Below are positions 25,440-36,160 of a stretch of 64,000 bases of DNA, piece by piece. Location: positions 124,001-188,000 of the forward strand of contig VTFK01000452.1 of assembly GCA_009617715.1 (NCBI GenBank), written 5' to 3'. The notes below the pieces were generated by a model. It did not search any database. It was not told the DNA's origin and saw nothing but the letters and a program-made list of their open reading frames with translations. The translations under genes and the position numbers were made by a program. Positions within the stretch are counted from its first letter, which is position 1. Each line of letters starts with the position of its first letter. This DNA is from Plectrocnemia conspersa. Lineage: Eukaryota > Arthropoda > Insecta > Trichoptera > Polycentropodidae.

Positions 25440-26585
25440 TATCAGTAGTATTCTGTTCCGCATGCACGTACAACGTTACGCCGTGTAGCGGGCCGCGGTG
25501 CTGGGCCGCCACGTGTATTCGGCGCGCGCGCGCCCTCCTCGGAGGTAAACACTACGCTGAGTCGCGGTGCCCTAGGCGGTCGGTTCATCATGTTTTCGTC
25601 GCCGTCGTCCGCGACTGTCGTCTCTCGCTGCGCCCCCTCGGCGTCCTGCTGAGTCCTCGTCGCACAGCTACCCTGCGTTTGATCTTTCCGCTTCCGCTTT
25701 TCTCCGGCGACCTTTCCGGTAAGATCGATACTTTTTTACTCGCGACCTCTACGACCTCTCCTCGCCCGATTTTCCGGATCGATTTTCCGATTTCGATTTC
25801 GAACGCGCTCTGGCAACCCTGACCTACGAGCGCAGATTCCGAAATAGAAACGCGCTTTTACATAACTCAAATTGCGGTAGGATCGCCGCATAACAATACG
25901 CTCGCCATGTTCTATCCGTCGAATCTTCTACGTTCGACATTTCGTCGTCTTTCCGGGTAAACACTTTTTTAGTCATCTTGTCTGAAAGAGAATCGTTTAA
26001 AAATAACATCTACGATCCGCGACCTCGATTCGCGAAAAGTCGTTTCGTAATGCGTCGATTCGATTTACGCACGCGCTCGGGGCGGAGCGAAAACCGGGAA
26101 GCGCGTAAATTCGGGAGCGTCGTTCGATCGGGGTCGCGCCGGATTCGAACCGCCTCGGGCGGGATTCGCAAACGCGCGCGCGCGTCGGGCTCACGGCGCT
26201 GAGCGTTGCCCAGGTCGGCGATCGCGCTCCACGTGGCGGCCCAGCACCGCGGCCTGCGCGGTGCTCGGCCTCTCCGCGCCGCGGTGCTGGCCGCCGCGCC
26301 CGCCGCTCAATGGGCCCGCGACATGCGCCACCGCCGTATCTCGACGCCCGTTTATCGGCGAATTCCTCCCGTTTCGCGACAAGGCGCCCGCGATTTTCGC
26401 AACGGCCGGGTCGGGTTTCGAGGATTCGCGGGTTCGGCGACCTTCGCAGGTCGGATTTCTGCAAACCGACGTCTATTTATAAAGGCCAGAAAAAACATGT
26501 GCGTTTTTTGATCACTACGCCGCTACGCAAAAGCCTCGTCCGGCGTTTTGCTATCTATTCGAACCTCCACTACCAAAGAATCGAA
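25440..26585 (+). promoter_or_regulatory. GC-rich regulatory/5' region of Kr-h1 with E-box modules B, C and D
   Basis: A CpG-rich block in AT-rich DNA, ending about 1.3 kb before the Kr-h1 start. Module B (25491-25515, minus) and module C (26230-26254, plus) are exact 25-bp reverse complements, each ending in a CACGTG E-box (25510-25515 and 26230-26235). The C box reads CTCCACGTG (26227-26235), the form described for juvenile-hormone response elements near Kr-h1 in silkmoth and beetle. Module D (26279-26295, minus) lacks the E-box. A GTAAGA donor-like site at about 25720 could end a non-coding first exon. Several overlapping frames here are composition shadows. Confidence 0.6.
26227..26254 (+). 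promoter_or_regulatory. Candidate juvenile-hormone response element (E-box CTCCACGTG)
   Basis: CTCCACGTG sits at 26227-26235, followed by GGCGGCCCAGCACCGCGGCC. In other insects a Met/Taiman heterodimer binds an E-box of this form upstream of Kr-h1. Position (about 1.7 kb before the start codon) and repetition in the locus support the call; binding is inferred. Confidence 0.55.
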
Positions 26586-27600
26586 CTGTAGTGGTACGTT
26601 CCAACAAAATAATATATTTATATCCCACGCAACATATTTTTTCATCACCATAGTAGCAATAGTATGTTTACACACCTAAAATATATAAAATTATTTTATT
26701 GTGAATTTTCGCTCTCTTGTATATCATATTCCGTTTTTAGTCAATTCAATTTTTTTAAGCTCCATCAACAATAGGCTCAATATTTATCACGATATTTTAA
26801 TACTTCTCAGCAGTAAATAAATCTGAATCATTTTTAATCGCAATATCATTTTTAAATTTGCTTTCGATTTCGCCACTATAATCCATGTTTATTAGATTGT
26901 CTTCAGTTTATTCATTTTCACGCGAAAATCATTATTTTACAAATTTTGAAAACCATTTTTTAATTAATCCGTTATGCTTATTAGTTTTAATAGGACGTGA
27001 TTATCTCTAGTATCTATTTTTAGTCTTTAAAGGCAATAAAGTTTGCTGCGGTAATATTTTTAATTGGAAATCGTCATATATTTTTATACAGTGTTTACTT
27101 ACTTATCTAGTATTTTTTTAATATTTATAAAGTCGAAGCATAGAACAGTTTCAACAAATAAAAATACGCTTAAATCAAGACTTAAAAAACTCCATACAAA
27201 ATTAAGAGATTTCTTTATAATATGTACGTTATTATTTATTTTATTAATTTACTTAGATAATTGCTTATATACTAAACAAATTTAATCTTAACATACATAA
27301 AACATAAATAGAATATAAAAAAAGACTACTCGCTACATTTTTATTTTTGCGGATTGTCATAGGAATATTATTATACAACTTCACACCTCTGTACAATTAC
27401 CTAGCTATCATTAAAATTAAATTGTCTCTTTTTCTAGTATTAAACAATAAGTCTCATCAGCGATGAAATCAAATTTTCAAAAAATATAAATTGCAAATAT
27501 TTTTTTAGTCATATATAATTTACTCATATATAGATTTATAATATAATATACGAAGTGTAAATTCATATAGATACAATTAAATAATCATACATATGACAGC
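26586..27600. other. AT-rich DNA between the GC-rich block and the Kr-h1 exon
   Basis: About 1 kb without coding signal. It is probably intron or promoter-proximal spacer of Kr-h1. Confidence 0.4.
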
Positions 27601-27786
27601 GAACGCGCGATAGATACTCAAAAGCCATTGCGCCGTCAGGCCGCCGACCCGAATTTGCGCTTTCGTTCGGGGTCGCAGGGGGTGGTTTCGCTTTCGCCGC
27701 GCGCCCCCGACGTCAGTTCGGGTAGGTCCGAACGAGACCAGGCGAGGAGCTCGGGGAGCGGGGGCGGCGGTCCTGACCTGCCGCGG

Positions 27787-27811
27787 CACGTGTCGCAGCG
27801 GCCGCCACGTG
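27787..27811 (+). promoter_or_regulatory. Two CACGTG E-boxes just before the Kr-h1 start
   Basis: CACGTG occurs at 27787-27792 and 27806-27811. The second is preceded by GCGGCCGC, echoing the GGGCCGC context of module B. They lie 91-115 bp upstream of the start codon at 27902, in probable 5' UTR or promoter. Confidence 0.4.
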
Positions 27812-27901
27812 CGCCGCCGCCCCCCGCCTCCCGGGCTCCCGCCCCGCGCTCTCTCGGAGACTCGTAGCGCGCGCATTCTATCGCGAGCCTCCGACCGAAT
27901 C

Positions 27902-29356
27902 ATGTCCGAGGAACTCTGGGAGAAGCAGCACAAGGAATGGATAAAGAGCGTCTTTATGCAGAGAGGCGAAGAAGCTTCCGGTGCGCTTCTCTCCTTCCGC
28001 GCGAATCTCTTTACGAGCGCCGCTGATTCTTTGATTTTCTTCTTTGCAGATAGGACGGAAGAGATGGTCGGTTCTTACTACGCGGCTATGCCCTCCCTGG
28101 AGCGCGCGGAGGCCGCCGCCGAGGGCGGCGACGTGGAGGTCGCTCCTTCGGCTCCCGCGGGCGTCGACTCTCCCCCGATCGCCAGCCGCCCTCCCGGAGG
28201 CCGCTTCCGCTGCCAGCAGTGCGGCATGAGCTTCGCCACGAAGAGCGCCCACACGAGCCACGCGCGCTCTCACGGTGGAGTCGCGCCCCCACCGGGCCCC
28301 GGGGGCGCGGACCCCTACAGCTGCGACGTGTGCCGCAAGACCTTCGCCGTGCCCGCCCGGCTCGTGCGCCACTATCGCACGCACACCGGCGAGCGTCCCT
28401 TCAAATGCGACTTCTGTGAGAAGATGTTCAGCGTGAAGGAGAACTTGCAGGTGCACCGGCGCATCCACACCAAAGAGCGGCCGTACCGTTGCGAGGTGTG
28501 CGGCAGAGCCTTCGAACACAGCGGCAAGCTGCACCGCCACATGCGCATCCACACCGGCGAACGACCTCATGCATGCTCCGTCTGCGGCAAGACTTTCATC
28601 CAATCGGGGCAGCTCGTCATCCACCTCCGCACGCACACGGGCGAAAAACCCTACCGCTGCGCGGCCCCCGGCTGCGGCAAGGGTTTCACGTGCTCCAAGC
28701 AGCTCAAAGTGCATTCGAGGACGCACACGGGCGAGAAGCCCTACCACTGCGACATTTGCTTTAGAGACTTCGGCTACAACCACGTGCTGAAGCTGCATCG
28801 CGTGCAGCACTACGGCGCCAAATGCTACAAGTGTACTATCTGCGACGATACGTTCAAAAGCAAGAAAGAGATGGAGTCTCACATCAAAGGGCACGCGGAC
28901 GATATAGCGGAGCCGCCGCCGCGCGAGGAGGTGCCTGTCGTCTACGAGGCTACGCCGGACAGTTCCCCGGGTCTGGACCCGGCGCTGTTGGCCGCCGCGG
29001 CCGCCGCAGCCGCTTCCGAGAATTCGTCCCCCTTCTACGACAGATTCGCCGCCGCCGGCCGCGTGCGTTACTTCGGACCGCAGCCTCCGACCGAGCTGCG
29101 GCCGACGCTGCAGGCCGACAGCAACATCGTCAAGTGCGTCGAGGCGGCCCTTCAAGTGGCGGAGGACGCCGTCGCCGCCATGACTCCGCCCGGATCCACC
29201 CCTGAGCGCTCCTCGTCTCCGGACGATCCGCTCGACCTGGTCTCGCACAGAGACATGCTAACGCTGCCCCCGCGCAAGCGGAAGTTGTATATGAGCCAGA
29301 TCGAGACTGCGCCGGTCCGCATGAACTCGGTGATACAGTTCGCGAGGGCGTCCTGA
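27902..29356 (+). CDS. Kr-h1: Kruppel homolog 1, eight-C2H2 zinc finger transcription factor
   Basis: Kr-h1 is the nuclear factor that carries the juvenile-hormone signal to repress metamorphosis genes. The exon encodes eight C2H2 fingers in order: CQQC, CDVC, CDFC, CEVC, CSVC, the longer CAAPGC, CDIC and CTIC, most joined by TGE(R/K)P-type linkers. Fingers 4-7 (GKLHRHMRIHTGERP, FIQSGQLVIH, FTCSKQLKVH, GYNHVLKLH) are diagnostic for Kr-h1. The C-terminal tail ends RMNSVIQFARAS, in keeping with the family. I chose the ATG at 27902 (MSEELWEKQHKEW); the longer upstream frame from 27809 is proline-rich leader. 27981-28049 looks like a 69-nt in-frame intron (GTGCGC...TTTGCAG). The protein is 484 residues with it, 461 without. 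ATG 28064 (MVGSYYAAMPSLE) is an alternative start. The codon use is strongly GC-biased against the AT-rich surroundings. Confidence 0.93.
   Translation: MSEELWEKQHKEWIKSVFMQRGEEASGALLSFRANLFTSAADSLIFFFADRTEEMVGSYYAAMPSLERAEAAAEGGDVEVAPSAPAGVDSPPIASRPPGGRFRCQQCGMSFATKSAHTSHARSHGGVAPPPGPGGADPYSCDVCRKTFAVPARLVRHYRTHTGERPFKCDFCEKMFSVKENLQVHRRIHTKERPYRCEVCGRAFEHSGKLHRHMRIHTGERPHACSVCGKTFIQSGQLVIHLRTHTGEKPYRCAAPGCGKGFTCSKQLKVHSRTHTGEKPYHCDICFRDFGYNHVLKLHRVQHYGAKCYKCTICDDTFKSKKEMESHIKGHADDIAEPPPREEVPVVYEATPDSSPGLDPALLAAAAAAAASENSSPFYDRFAAAGRVRYFGPQPPTELRPTLQADSNIVKCVEAALQVAEDAVAAMTPPGSTPERSSSPDDPLDLVSHRDMLTLPPRKRKLYMSQIETAPVRMNSVIQFARAS
27981..28049 (+). other. Kr-h1: Probable 69-nt in-frame intron in Kr-h1
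   Basis: It starts GTGCGC and ends in a pyrimidine-rich TTTTCTTCTTTGCAG. Removing it joins GEEAS to DRTEEMVGS. The 23 codons within (GALLSFRANLFTSAADSL...) are hydrophobic and unlike the rest. Its length is a multiple of three, so retention keeps the frame. Confidence 0.65.
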
Positions 29357-29854
29357 GCGACGGGCGCCGTCTCCCCCGCGAGGGGTAGCTAAGACTGATC
29401 TTGTCGAGTGTTTCATACGATTTGTACGTTTGTAAACTTTCGTTAGTTGTTACGGGCGGCGAGCCCCTCCGACCCGAGGGAGTTCCGCCGCTAGATTCCT
29501 ATAGTATTCCACTGTAACGCCGCTACCTCCGCAAACGCGACTGTGAACTTAATTTATTGAGCGTTTTTATAGTAGTTTTTTAATCTTAAGCGAATATTTT
29601 TATTATGCGCGCGAGCGAGCCGAGATCGCCGCGTCTTTTCGACGATCGGTTGTTTAATTCCTTTATGTTTTTACATCTTTTTCAAATATTATTATGTATA
29701 AATTTATTTATGAAATTATTAAACGGCTATTAATCGACGCGATCGTTTCATTCACACCTATCCTGCGATTCGTCGACACTAGCGCGTGGTCCACTACGAG
29801 CGCTACGACAAACGGGCGAACGCATAAGATGAGTTGCAGCGTATGTATTCGTCT
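29357..29854 (+). other. Kr-h1 3' untranslated region and spacer
   Basis: GC content falls gradually from the coding exon to AT-rich sequence. No further coding frame is supported before the hAT insertion. Confidence 0.5.
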
Positions 29855-29862
29855 ACTTAGTG

Positions 29863-32363
29863 CACGGGCTCCCAACCTTTTTCATGTTCCGCACCCCTAA
29901 TTTTTTTTTAATATGTTCTCGCACCCCTAAAAACAGTTTCTAAAAAAAAAGTACGAAAAAAGTTGTATATTCAAATAATAATAAACAAAAATGAAACATG
30001 GAAATAAAAAATTATTACAAAAATTTACGTTTGCATAAATCTTTTAAAAAAAAATAATGACTCTGTTCCTGTATATTGGTTAAGATTTTTCAAATAGTGG
30101 CATTTTGTTGCTAATAGCAATTCGCATATATGTATGTATGCTTGTGCATTCAACCAATTCCTTAATTTTGTTTTGATTGACTCGCATGAATATGTCGTCG
30201 CAAGTGGGATGAGCGCAGTTAGTGCCTTATCACTAAGTTTTGGGAACATATTGCCGAACACCAATATTGTTTGAAAATATTGCTTTCAAACTGCACTTCA
30301 AGAACACGATTTGTGCGCAGTTCTAAAACATCTTCTTCCGACATATTATCTAATTTGAAAAAGTGGGTTATCCATGTTTCTGAAGTTTTCAGATTTTCTC
30401 CTTTAAAAATACCCATCAAATGACTAATATTTCCAAATGATGATCCACAATTTCTTCACATAAACTTGGAATTAGAGGCTTATTGTTATCGACTATTTCT
30501 TCGAGTGATAGAAAATAAGAAAGATTTCCTCTTCTAACTCGTCGACACTAAAGTTGTAACTTTTCTTTGAAACCATTTATCTTTTCACAGCATGTCAATA
30601 TGTTTACATTTTTCCCTAGGATAGATACATTCAGGTCATTCATACGAGTGAAAATATCACTCAAATAGATTTTTTATTTGGTTGGATTTTTGTAATTCCA
30701 CTTCTCAAACCTTTACCTTTAACCCTTTCACAGCGGCTGATATTTTTGCGCACCATTTTGAAATTTATTAATATGTGGGGGGGGGGGGGGCACCTATTTA
30801 TGCCATATTTTAAAAAATATGGTTTAATAAACTCAAGTGATTTACAGCCTTAAATTATACTAAATAATCATGTTGTTAGGCTCAAAGGTTTATGGCACCT
30901 TGAGGTGCCCCAATGAGTACTGGCGATTTTCTTGATGACTTCTATAGAAGCCATCCAAGATGAAAGGGTTTGCGCAGTATACTGTATACCGCACAATCAT
31001 GAAAGCGCGGCTTATGTGATCTTTTCAATGTCAAAGATTTGGTTTGCACAAACCAGTCCTGAACAGTATTGTTCGTGCGTGTGGAAGTGGTTCGAATCGC
31101 GTCTTCAGTCTTGAGTCTGCTTGCCGCTCAGTTGTGTCACGTGTTAGTTCTTATCGTATTATTATCATGTCCGACGTACGGTCCTATTCTTAATCATTTT
31201 TAACGAAATTCATCGAGCTCTATGAATCGTTACTGGTATTATGGAAGGTCAAAAGTAAGGAGTATTCGGTCCGTAATAAGAAAAACGACGCATATAATCA
31301 AATGATTAACATATCAAATTGAAGAGAAATAGCAGTTGAAACTCTAAAGTCTTTGTATAACCTTCCAGTAGCTAACAATCTTAACGTGCAACTCAATCTC
31401 TCACGAGGTGATATAGCTTCACTCATCACAGTATTTTATCGGTTAATTGCTGGTGTCACCAATGGTAGTAGTTCACTGTAGGCGGTTTTGTCCATCTCAT
31501 ATAATTCCTCCAATCATTAGGATCTTCTAGCAAATCCTTCATTAAATTTAGTTGCACGTTTATTCTCAGCAACCAAGTTTTACACCACTTTTAACTGTCG
31601 ACTTTTATTATTAACACTTTTTCTTATCAACAAACAATAAAAAAAACTTGTAACAAATGAACTTCGTCACTATGCAACATGACTGAAAAGTGGATCGATG
31701 TCGAGGATTTAGGCCGGAATGAGGGTTGTGCTTGCTTGCCAGCATCGTGACAAACTGTTTCGTATAGTTTGCGCAAACTACCGTCCAGGCAAGACTTAAA
31801 AACTGCACGTGTAGAAGCCGCTTTAGAAATGCTTTGACTTCTTCTCGCAGTGTAAAAAAGTGCGTTAAAGCATTTCCACGTGTCAGCCAGCTAACTTCCG
31901 TATGAAAAACTAAATCCGAATGACGAAATTATTCACGGAACAACTGAGAGAAGCGATGGTTCAGAGCGCGACCCCTAATCCAGTTGATGGTCTTCACTGA
32001 AGTGTCAAGGACTTTTTTCATCTTTGGAGATAATGATTTTGATGACAGAGCATGCTGAGAAATAGCAGGGGCACCATCAGTACACACACAACCAATAATT
32101 TGGATATCCAAGTCATACTTCGTAAATAAGTCCTTCACATATTGGAATACGTCTTCTCCTTTTATGGTTGTTTTCATGTCTTCAGAACAGGAAATCTTCC
32201 ATTGGCACCCTTATGGACATTAGACATACTTCACCAATGCAATGAGTTGTCAGCAATTAAATAATTCTTAAGCAATTATTTAATTTATTTTAGACAAAAA
32301 AAATGAAAATATTATCTCGCACCCCCTAGAATGCTACCTCGCACACCTGATTAGAATCCCCTG
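29863..32363 (-). mobile_element. Decayed hAT element (ZBED5/Buster-like transposase) with 8-bp target duplication
   Basis: Flanks 29855-29862 and 32364-32371 are both ACTTAGTG. The ends are CACGGGCTCCCAACC and, reverse complemented, CAGGGGATTCTAATC. Minus-strand fragments match hAT transposases of the ZBED5/FAM200 type: 31929-32177 has IIGCVCTDGAPAI and SVKTINWIRGRALNHRF; 30025-30264 has the C-terminal dimerisation region (FPKLSDKALTALIPLATTYS). Frames are broken by stops and shifts. The interior 30722-31480 does not fit the transposase and looks like a later insertion. Confidence 0.85.
30722..31480 (+). mobile_element. Insertion nested in the hAT element, with a MADF-like fragment
   Basis: The left part starts at TTAACCCTTTCAC with a G13 run near 30778. 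At about 31200-31310 the plus strand reads FIELYESLLVLWKVKSKEYS followed by RNKKNDAYN, the start of a MADF DNA-binding domain as carried by PIF/Harbinger-type elements and some host genes. A stop follows soon after. Borders are uncertain; TTAA at the left would fit piggyBac-type insertion. Confidence 0.45.
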
Positions 32364-32371
32364 ACTTAGTG

Positions 32372-35110
32372 GAAAGGTCTGCGATACTAGCTAGATACAT
32401 AAACAACGCGAGTGAAACCGTATTACAGGGGTACTAAACCTTTTCTGATCATCGGACCGTAATATTTTTATTATATAATATAATATTATATATTTTCATC
32501 TACAATAAAAATAATACACATTGTTATTAATACATTTTCAATAATACATACTTGCGCACTAGAAGGAAAAAAAGTTAAAGGATTAGTTTAAATTATTTCC
32601 CAATTCATTTTATTATATAATATATAGTCATTTGCCCATATTCTTTGATCTGTCAAAAACATGAAATACCAATAAATATTTTTTTAATCCTTGGTTGTAA
32701 CCTAACAGGCGTTATAACAGGGTAAATCAGTACCAATTGGATAAGTCAATTAATGTAAGTATTAACAACCGGATTAGATTATAATTTACAAGCAATAGAT
32801 GCAGGGCCGTAGCTTAGGAGGGAGCATATGCACCCGGACGCATATGCTCCCCCCCCCTAATATAAGAATGAGGGGAGGCACTGAAAAGAAGTTAGTAATA
32901 ATCCATATTCAAACAATATATTTGATTTTGCCAGGCATTATTTATAAACTGTGATAAGCATAGTTTAAATTTGGCTGAAACACACTCACCCAAGCAAGAT
33001 CCGGTAGTTGTCAGTTTTTTCAGAACAGTTGAAAGCATAAACGCGTATTTCTCGTGCTACTATTCGCTAGAAATATTTTTTAAAAAATATCACGCGATTT
33101 GCAAACACGCTGGAGCACAAGAATAGAAGCTGTCACAGCTATTCCTCGGAGACACGTTAGTCCAGCGATACTCAACCTGCGGCACGCCAAGCTTGCGGTC
33201 CAATACTCGTAATCGTTACGCAATATTTTCAAACATCTGAAATTGTTTTCAAAACTTTGAGTTGCACTAAAACAGCCATGGCCAATCGGGTCCAGTGGGT
33301 CACAAGTGGCCCACTTGAATGTTTTGATTGACGTGGTCGTGTATACGCTCGTCAACATATCTCATTTTTTTAAGCGACATTGTATTCATTTTTAAAAGAA
33401 ACGTTATGTATTTATTTTCATTTTTGCCGCCCCCGAAGTTGGCGCCCCAGGCAACCGTCTGTGTAGCCTGCTCCTCGGGCCGGCCCCGCAAAGATGCTCG
33501 GTTTAGATTATGCGGAGCGCTTGTCATTTTAACAAATTATTGTCAATTTGCGTTCTGTACGATTGGTGAAACATGTCAATAGCATAAGTTTGGACAAATA
33601 CTAAGCGTTATTATCAATATTAAATTGTGTAGCTCAAAGTACTAATTTTATATTGCTAATTAACTCTGAGATGAGTATGATAAGTATAAGTGTAAAAAAA
33701 CACAATTCTATGAGAGTAATTGTGGATTTCGTATTTTTCTAAAGGGAGAAAATTACCCTTAACGCAGTTTTTCAGGAGTTGAGCAATTTGGCAAAATAAT
33801 TAATTGAATAGTATACGATATTTTCAAAATAAAAAGCAATTGTTGAAAAATAAATTTATAAATGATTTGTTAAAGGAATAATATTAAATTCTTACGAATT
33901 AATTGACTTAATTTCATTACGAAGCTTGTTTTATGTTTGTTTATCTAATTTAATCAACGCATTCTGCATTAAATCGTAAGCAATGATAATGTTTATGTAT
34001 TATAAAAGGAAAAACTCACTTTTCGGCCTCGGAGGAAAATTTGAGGATTTCATCACGAAGTTTGTTTTATGATTGTTTAACTAATTTAATCAATGTGTTC
34101 TTCTAATCCTCAACACATTATGTATATATTTCATTTTCATACTTATAAGTTATAACACACCTAGTTAATTTGCAATCCGATTATTTATATTCAGTCAAAT
34201 ACAACAATGCACATAACGAATTAATGAAAATTATTGTCGCGTAGCAAAATTTTATTTATAAATAATAATTATTTACAACTGTTGTCATGTTACTGTCGGC
34301 CATCTTGTTTTATATTTGAATGCTTATTTTTCATTGGTCGAAACGACAGAATGCATTACCGGTGCCTCGGAAAGCAATGAAACAAATTAAATTTTTATTT
34401 TTATTTTTATTATTATTTATTATTATAATTAAATATATTTCCTTTGTTTACTTGTATTAATGTACACCGTTCATACAAAGCTATACGACTTACAGAGTAG
34501 AATATTGAGCATATAAAGTTTCATTTTAAAGCGTGTGCGTTTGGAGGCGACGGCTTAGAACAGTTATATATAAGATATTATTATTATTATGTCCAAAACT
34601 AGGCGGCAGGAAACACTGACGTGACGGTGGTGGAGGACAGTACATTCTTTTGGTGCACCTCAATAGAAGACGACGGCTGGTGTTGCTTCGTTCACCATTC
34701 ATTTGTATGTATTTAAATAACATGTTAACTATATAATTTTCAATAAAATAATACTGCAGCGGCCCGATCTGTGTTTAATTACCACCAAAGTTTATTCGAA
34801 GCAAATACAAAAGTTTAATATTGCAAAGATGAGCAGTGTGTGAAAACTTAACAAACGAGCGGGTTCCGGAGAAGTGAAGTTCGGAAAGTACTCTTACTCA
34901 AATACTCAGATTCATATTTATTTAAATAAAATGTTTTATTTTCTTTCCTCAGAGAAATGCTAGCTTTCATATTGTAAATCTATGACTTGGACCATCTCGG
35001 GAAGTTTGTCATAATGGGGATTCGAAAGATTAGTGAAAGTCAACGTCTATCTTTAAAAAATAGATACATTAAAAATATTTCTCGATACTAGAATATCCTA
35101 AGATTCAATT
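32372..35110. other. Intergenic DNA with small repeat remnants
   Basis: 32803-32890 holds a GCCGTAGCTTAGG start with a CCCCCCCC run, related to 1581 and 60605. 33908-33965 and 34044-34103 are two similar stretches about 137 bp apart (TTTCATTACGAAGCTTG / TTTCATCACGAAGTTTG), a diverged tandem duplication. No gene supported. Confidence 0.5.
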
Positions 35111-35434
35111 TTGTATTAACATATTTGAATTGTGTCCTAACAGCCACAAATGCATATACCCCCAATAAAACTGGAACATGGATATGGGCAAGAAACAATA
35201 AAGAGAAAGTTACAGCTTTTGCTGAACATGAAACTAAGGATGATATTGGATGCCCCATGGTTTGTTCCAAATTCATACATCCACCTGAACCCGAATATGG
35301 CAATGGTGAAAGAAGAGATCTACAAGATAAACATAATATATAAAGAAAGATTGACAAATCATCCTAATCAGCTTGCGAAGGATTTAACAAAAGTACAGGA
35401 AACGCCTGAAGAGGAAGGAAATTTTATAAAATAA
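35111..35434 (+). pseudogene. Non-LTR retrotransposon reverse transcriptase fragment
   Basis: The frame ending at 35434 reads LRMILDAPWFVPNSYIH, VKEEIYK and ERLTNHPNQLA, the pattern at the C-terminal end of Jockey/I-type reverse transcriptase ORFs (R-x-x-LNAPWFVxNxxIH ... HPNPLA). The overlapping frame from 35125 carries the preceding TATNAYTPNK part, so the frame is already shifted. It is a dead 5'-truncated fragment. Confidence 0.75.
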
Positions 35435-36060
35435 AGACTAAAATGATATCTTAAGTTGCTAAGCGGCTTCCTTACATTATATCCTTAATTCAGGGGGAGG
35501 GTCTTTTAAAAATATGACATCACAAATTTTAATTTGTTCATAAAAAAATCTAATGTATTTTTATTAATTGAAATTTTTAATAAAGCAATTATCCTAAAAC
35601 ATAAATATAATGTATCTATGTCAGCGTGTGATTTATTTACAATATATGTTCGTGAATATCCAGTACAACTTCTATTATTATTATTATATAGAATTTGTGG
35701 AAGAAATTATTCAGCAACGTCGCTTTTACACAAATACATATCTTCCTTATGCCTTTGTAAATCAAAATAATTTTGATTCTGTGATGATAATCTTGTGACA
35801 TAGGGTAGGAGGGCTTAAATTTTACGAAAAACTAGTAATATAATTTATGGAAGCCGCCCTAGCATTTAGCATTAAATCGTCAATATTTTGTATTTTTTAC
35901 TAGAAAGATTGCCTGCGTGAGAGTTATTAATTATGTTAATTATGCAGACTGCTTCATTAATAAATATTTTATTATCCATAATTTTCTATATTTTATTATT
36001 TTTGGGTTTATTTGTAATTGTGTGTTAAATAATGGTAGATTCCTAACGCGTTAGGGCCAA
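35435..36060. other. AT-rich intergenic DNA upstream of SNRPB
   Basis: Frames 35534-35798 match nothing known and follow AT-rich background composition. Confidence 0.5.
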
Positions 36061-36160
36061 CAGTGCTACCAACTGTGCGGTGTAAAGTTTCGCGTATCTG
36101 TCAAAACAACCGCCGCTTGGGCGAAATTTTTCTGCAAATCCGTTCATAGCCGGCTATAAA

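Noticed and set aside
25978..26591. Several overlapping open frames on both strands in the GC-rich block
   Set aside because: Frames of 60-155 codons in four or more phases arise because stop codons are rare in GC-rich DNA. None has a domain.
27787..27901. Kr-h1 translation from an ATG at 27809
   Set aside because: The added 31 residues are R/P-rich leader reading through an E-box. MSEELWEKQHKEW at 27902 is the more natural start.
27878..29248. 456-codon open frame antisense to Kr-h1
   Set aside because: It mirrors the GC-rich zinc-finger exon. Its product is low-complexity (R, A, G, V, H) without domains and is explained by codon composition of the sense strand.
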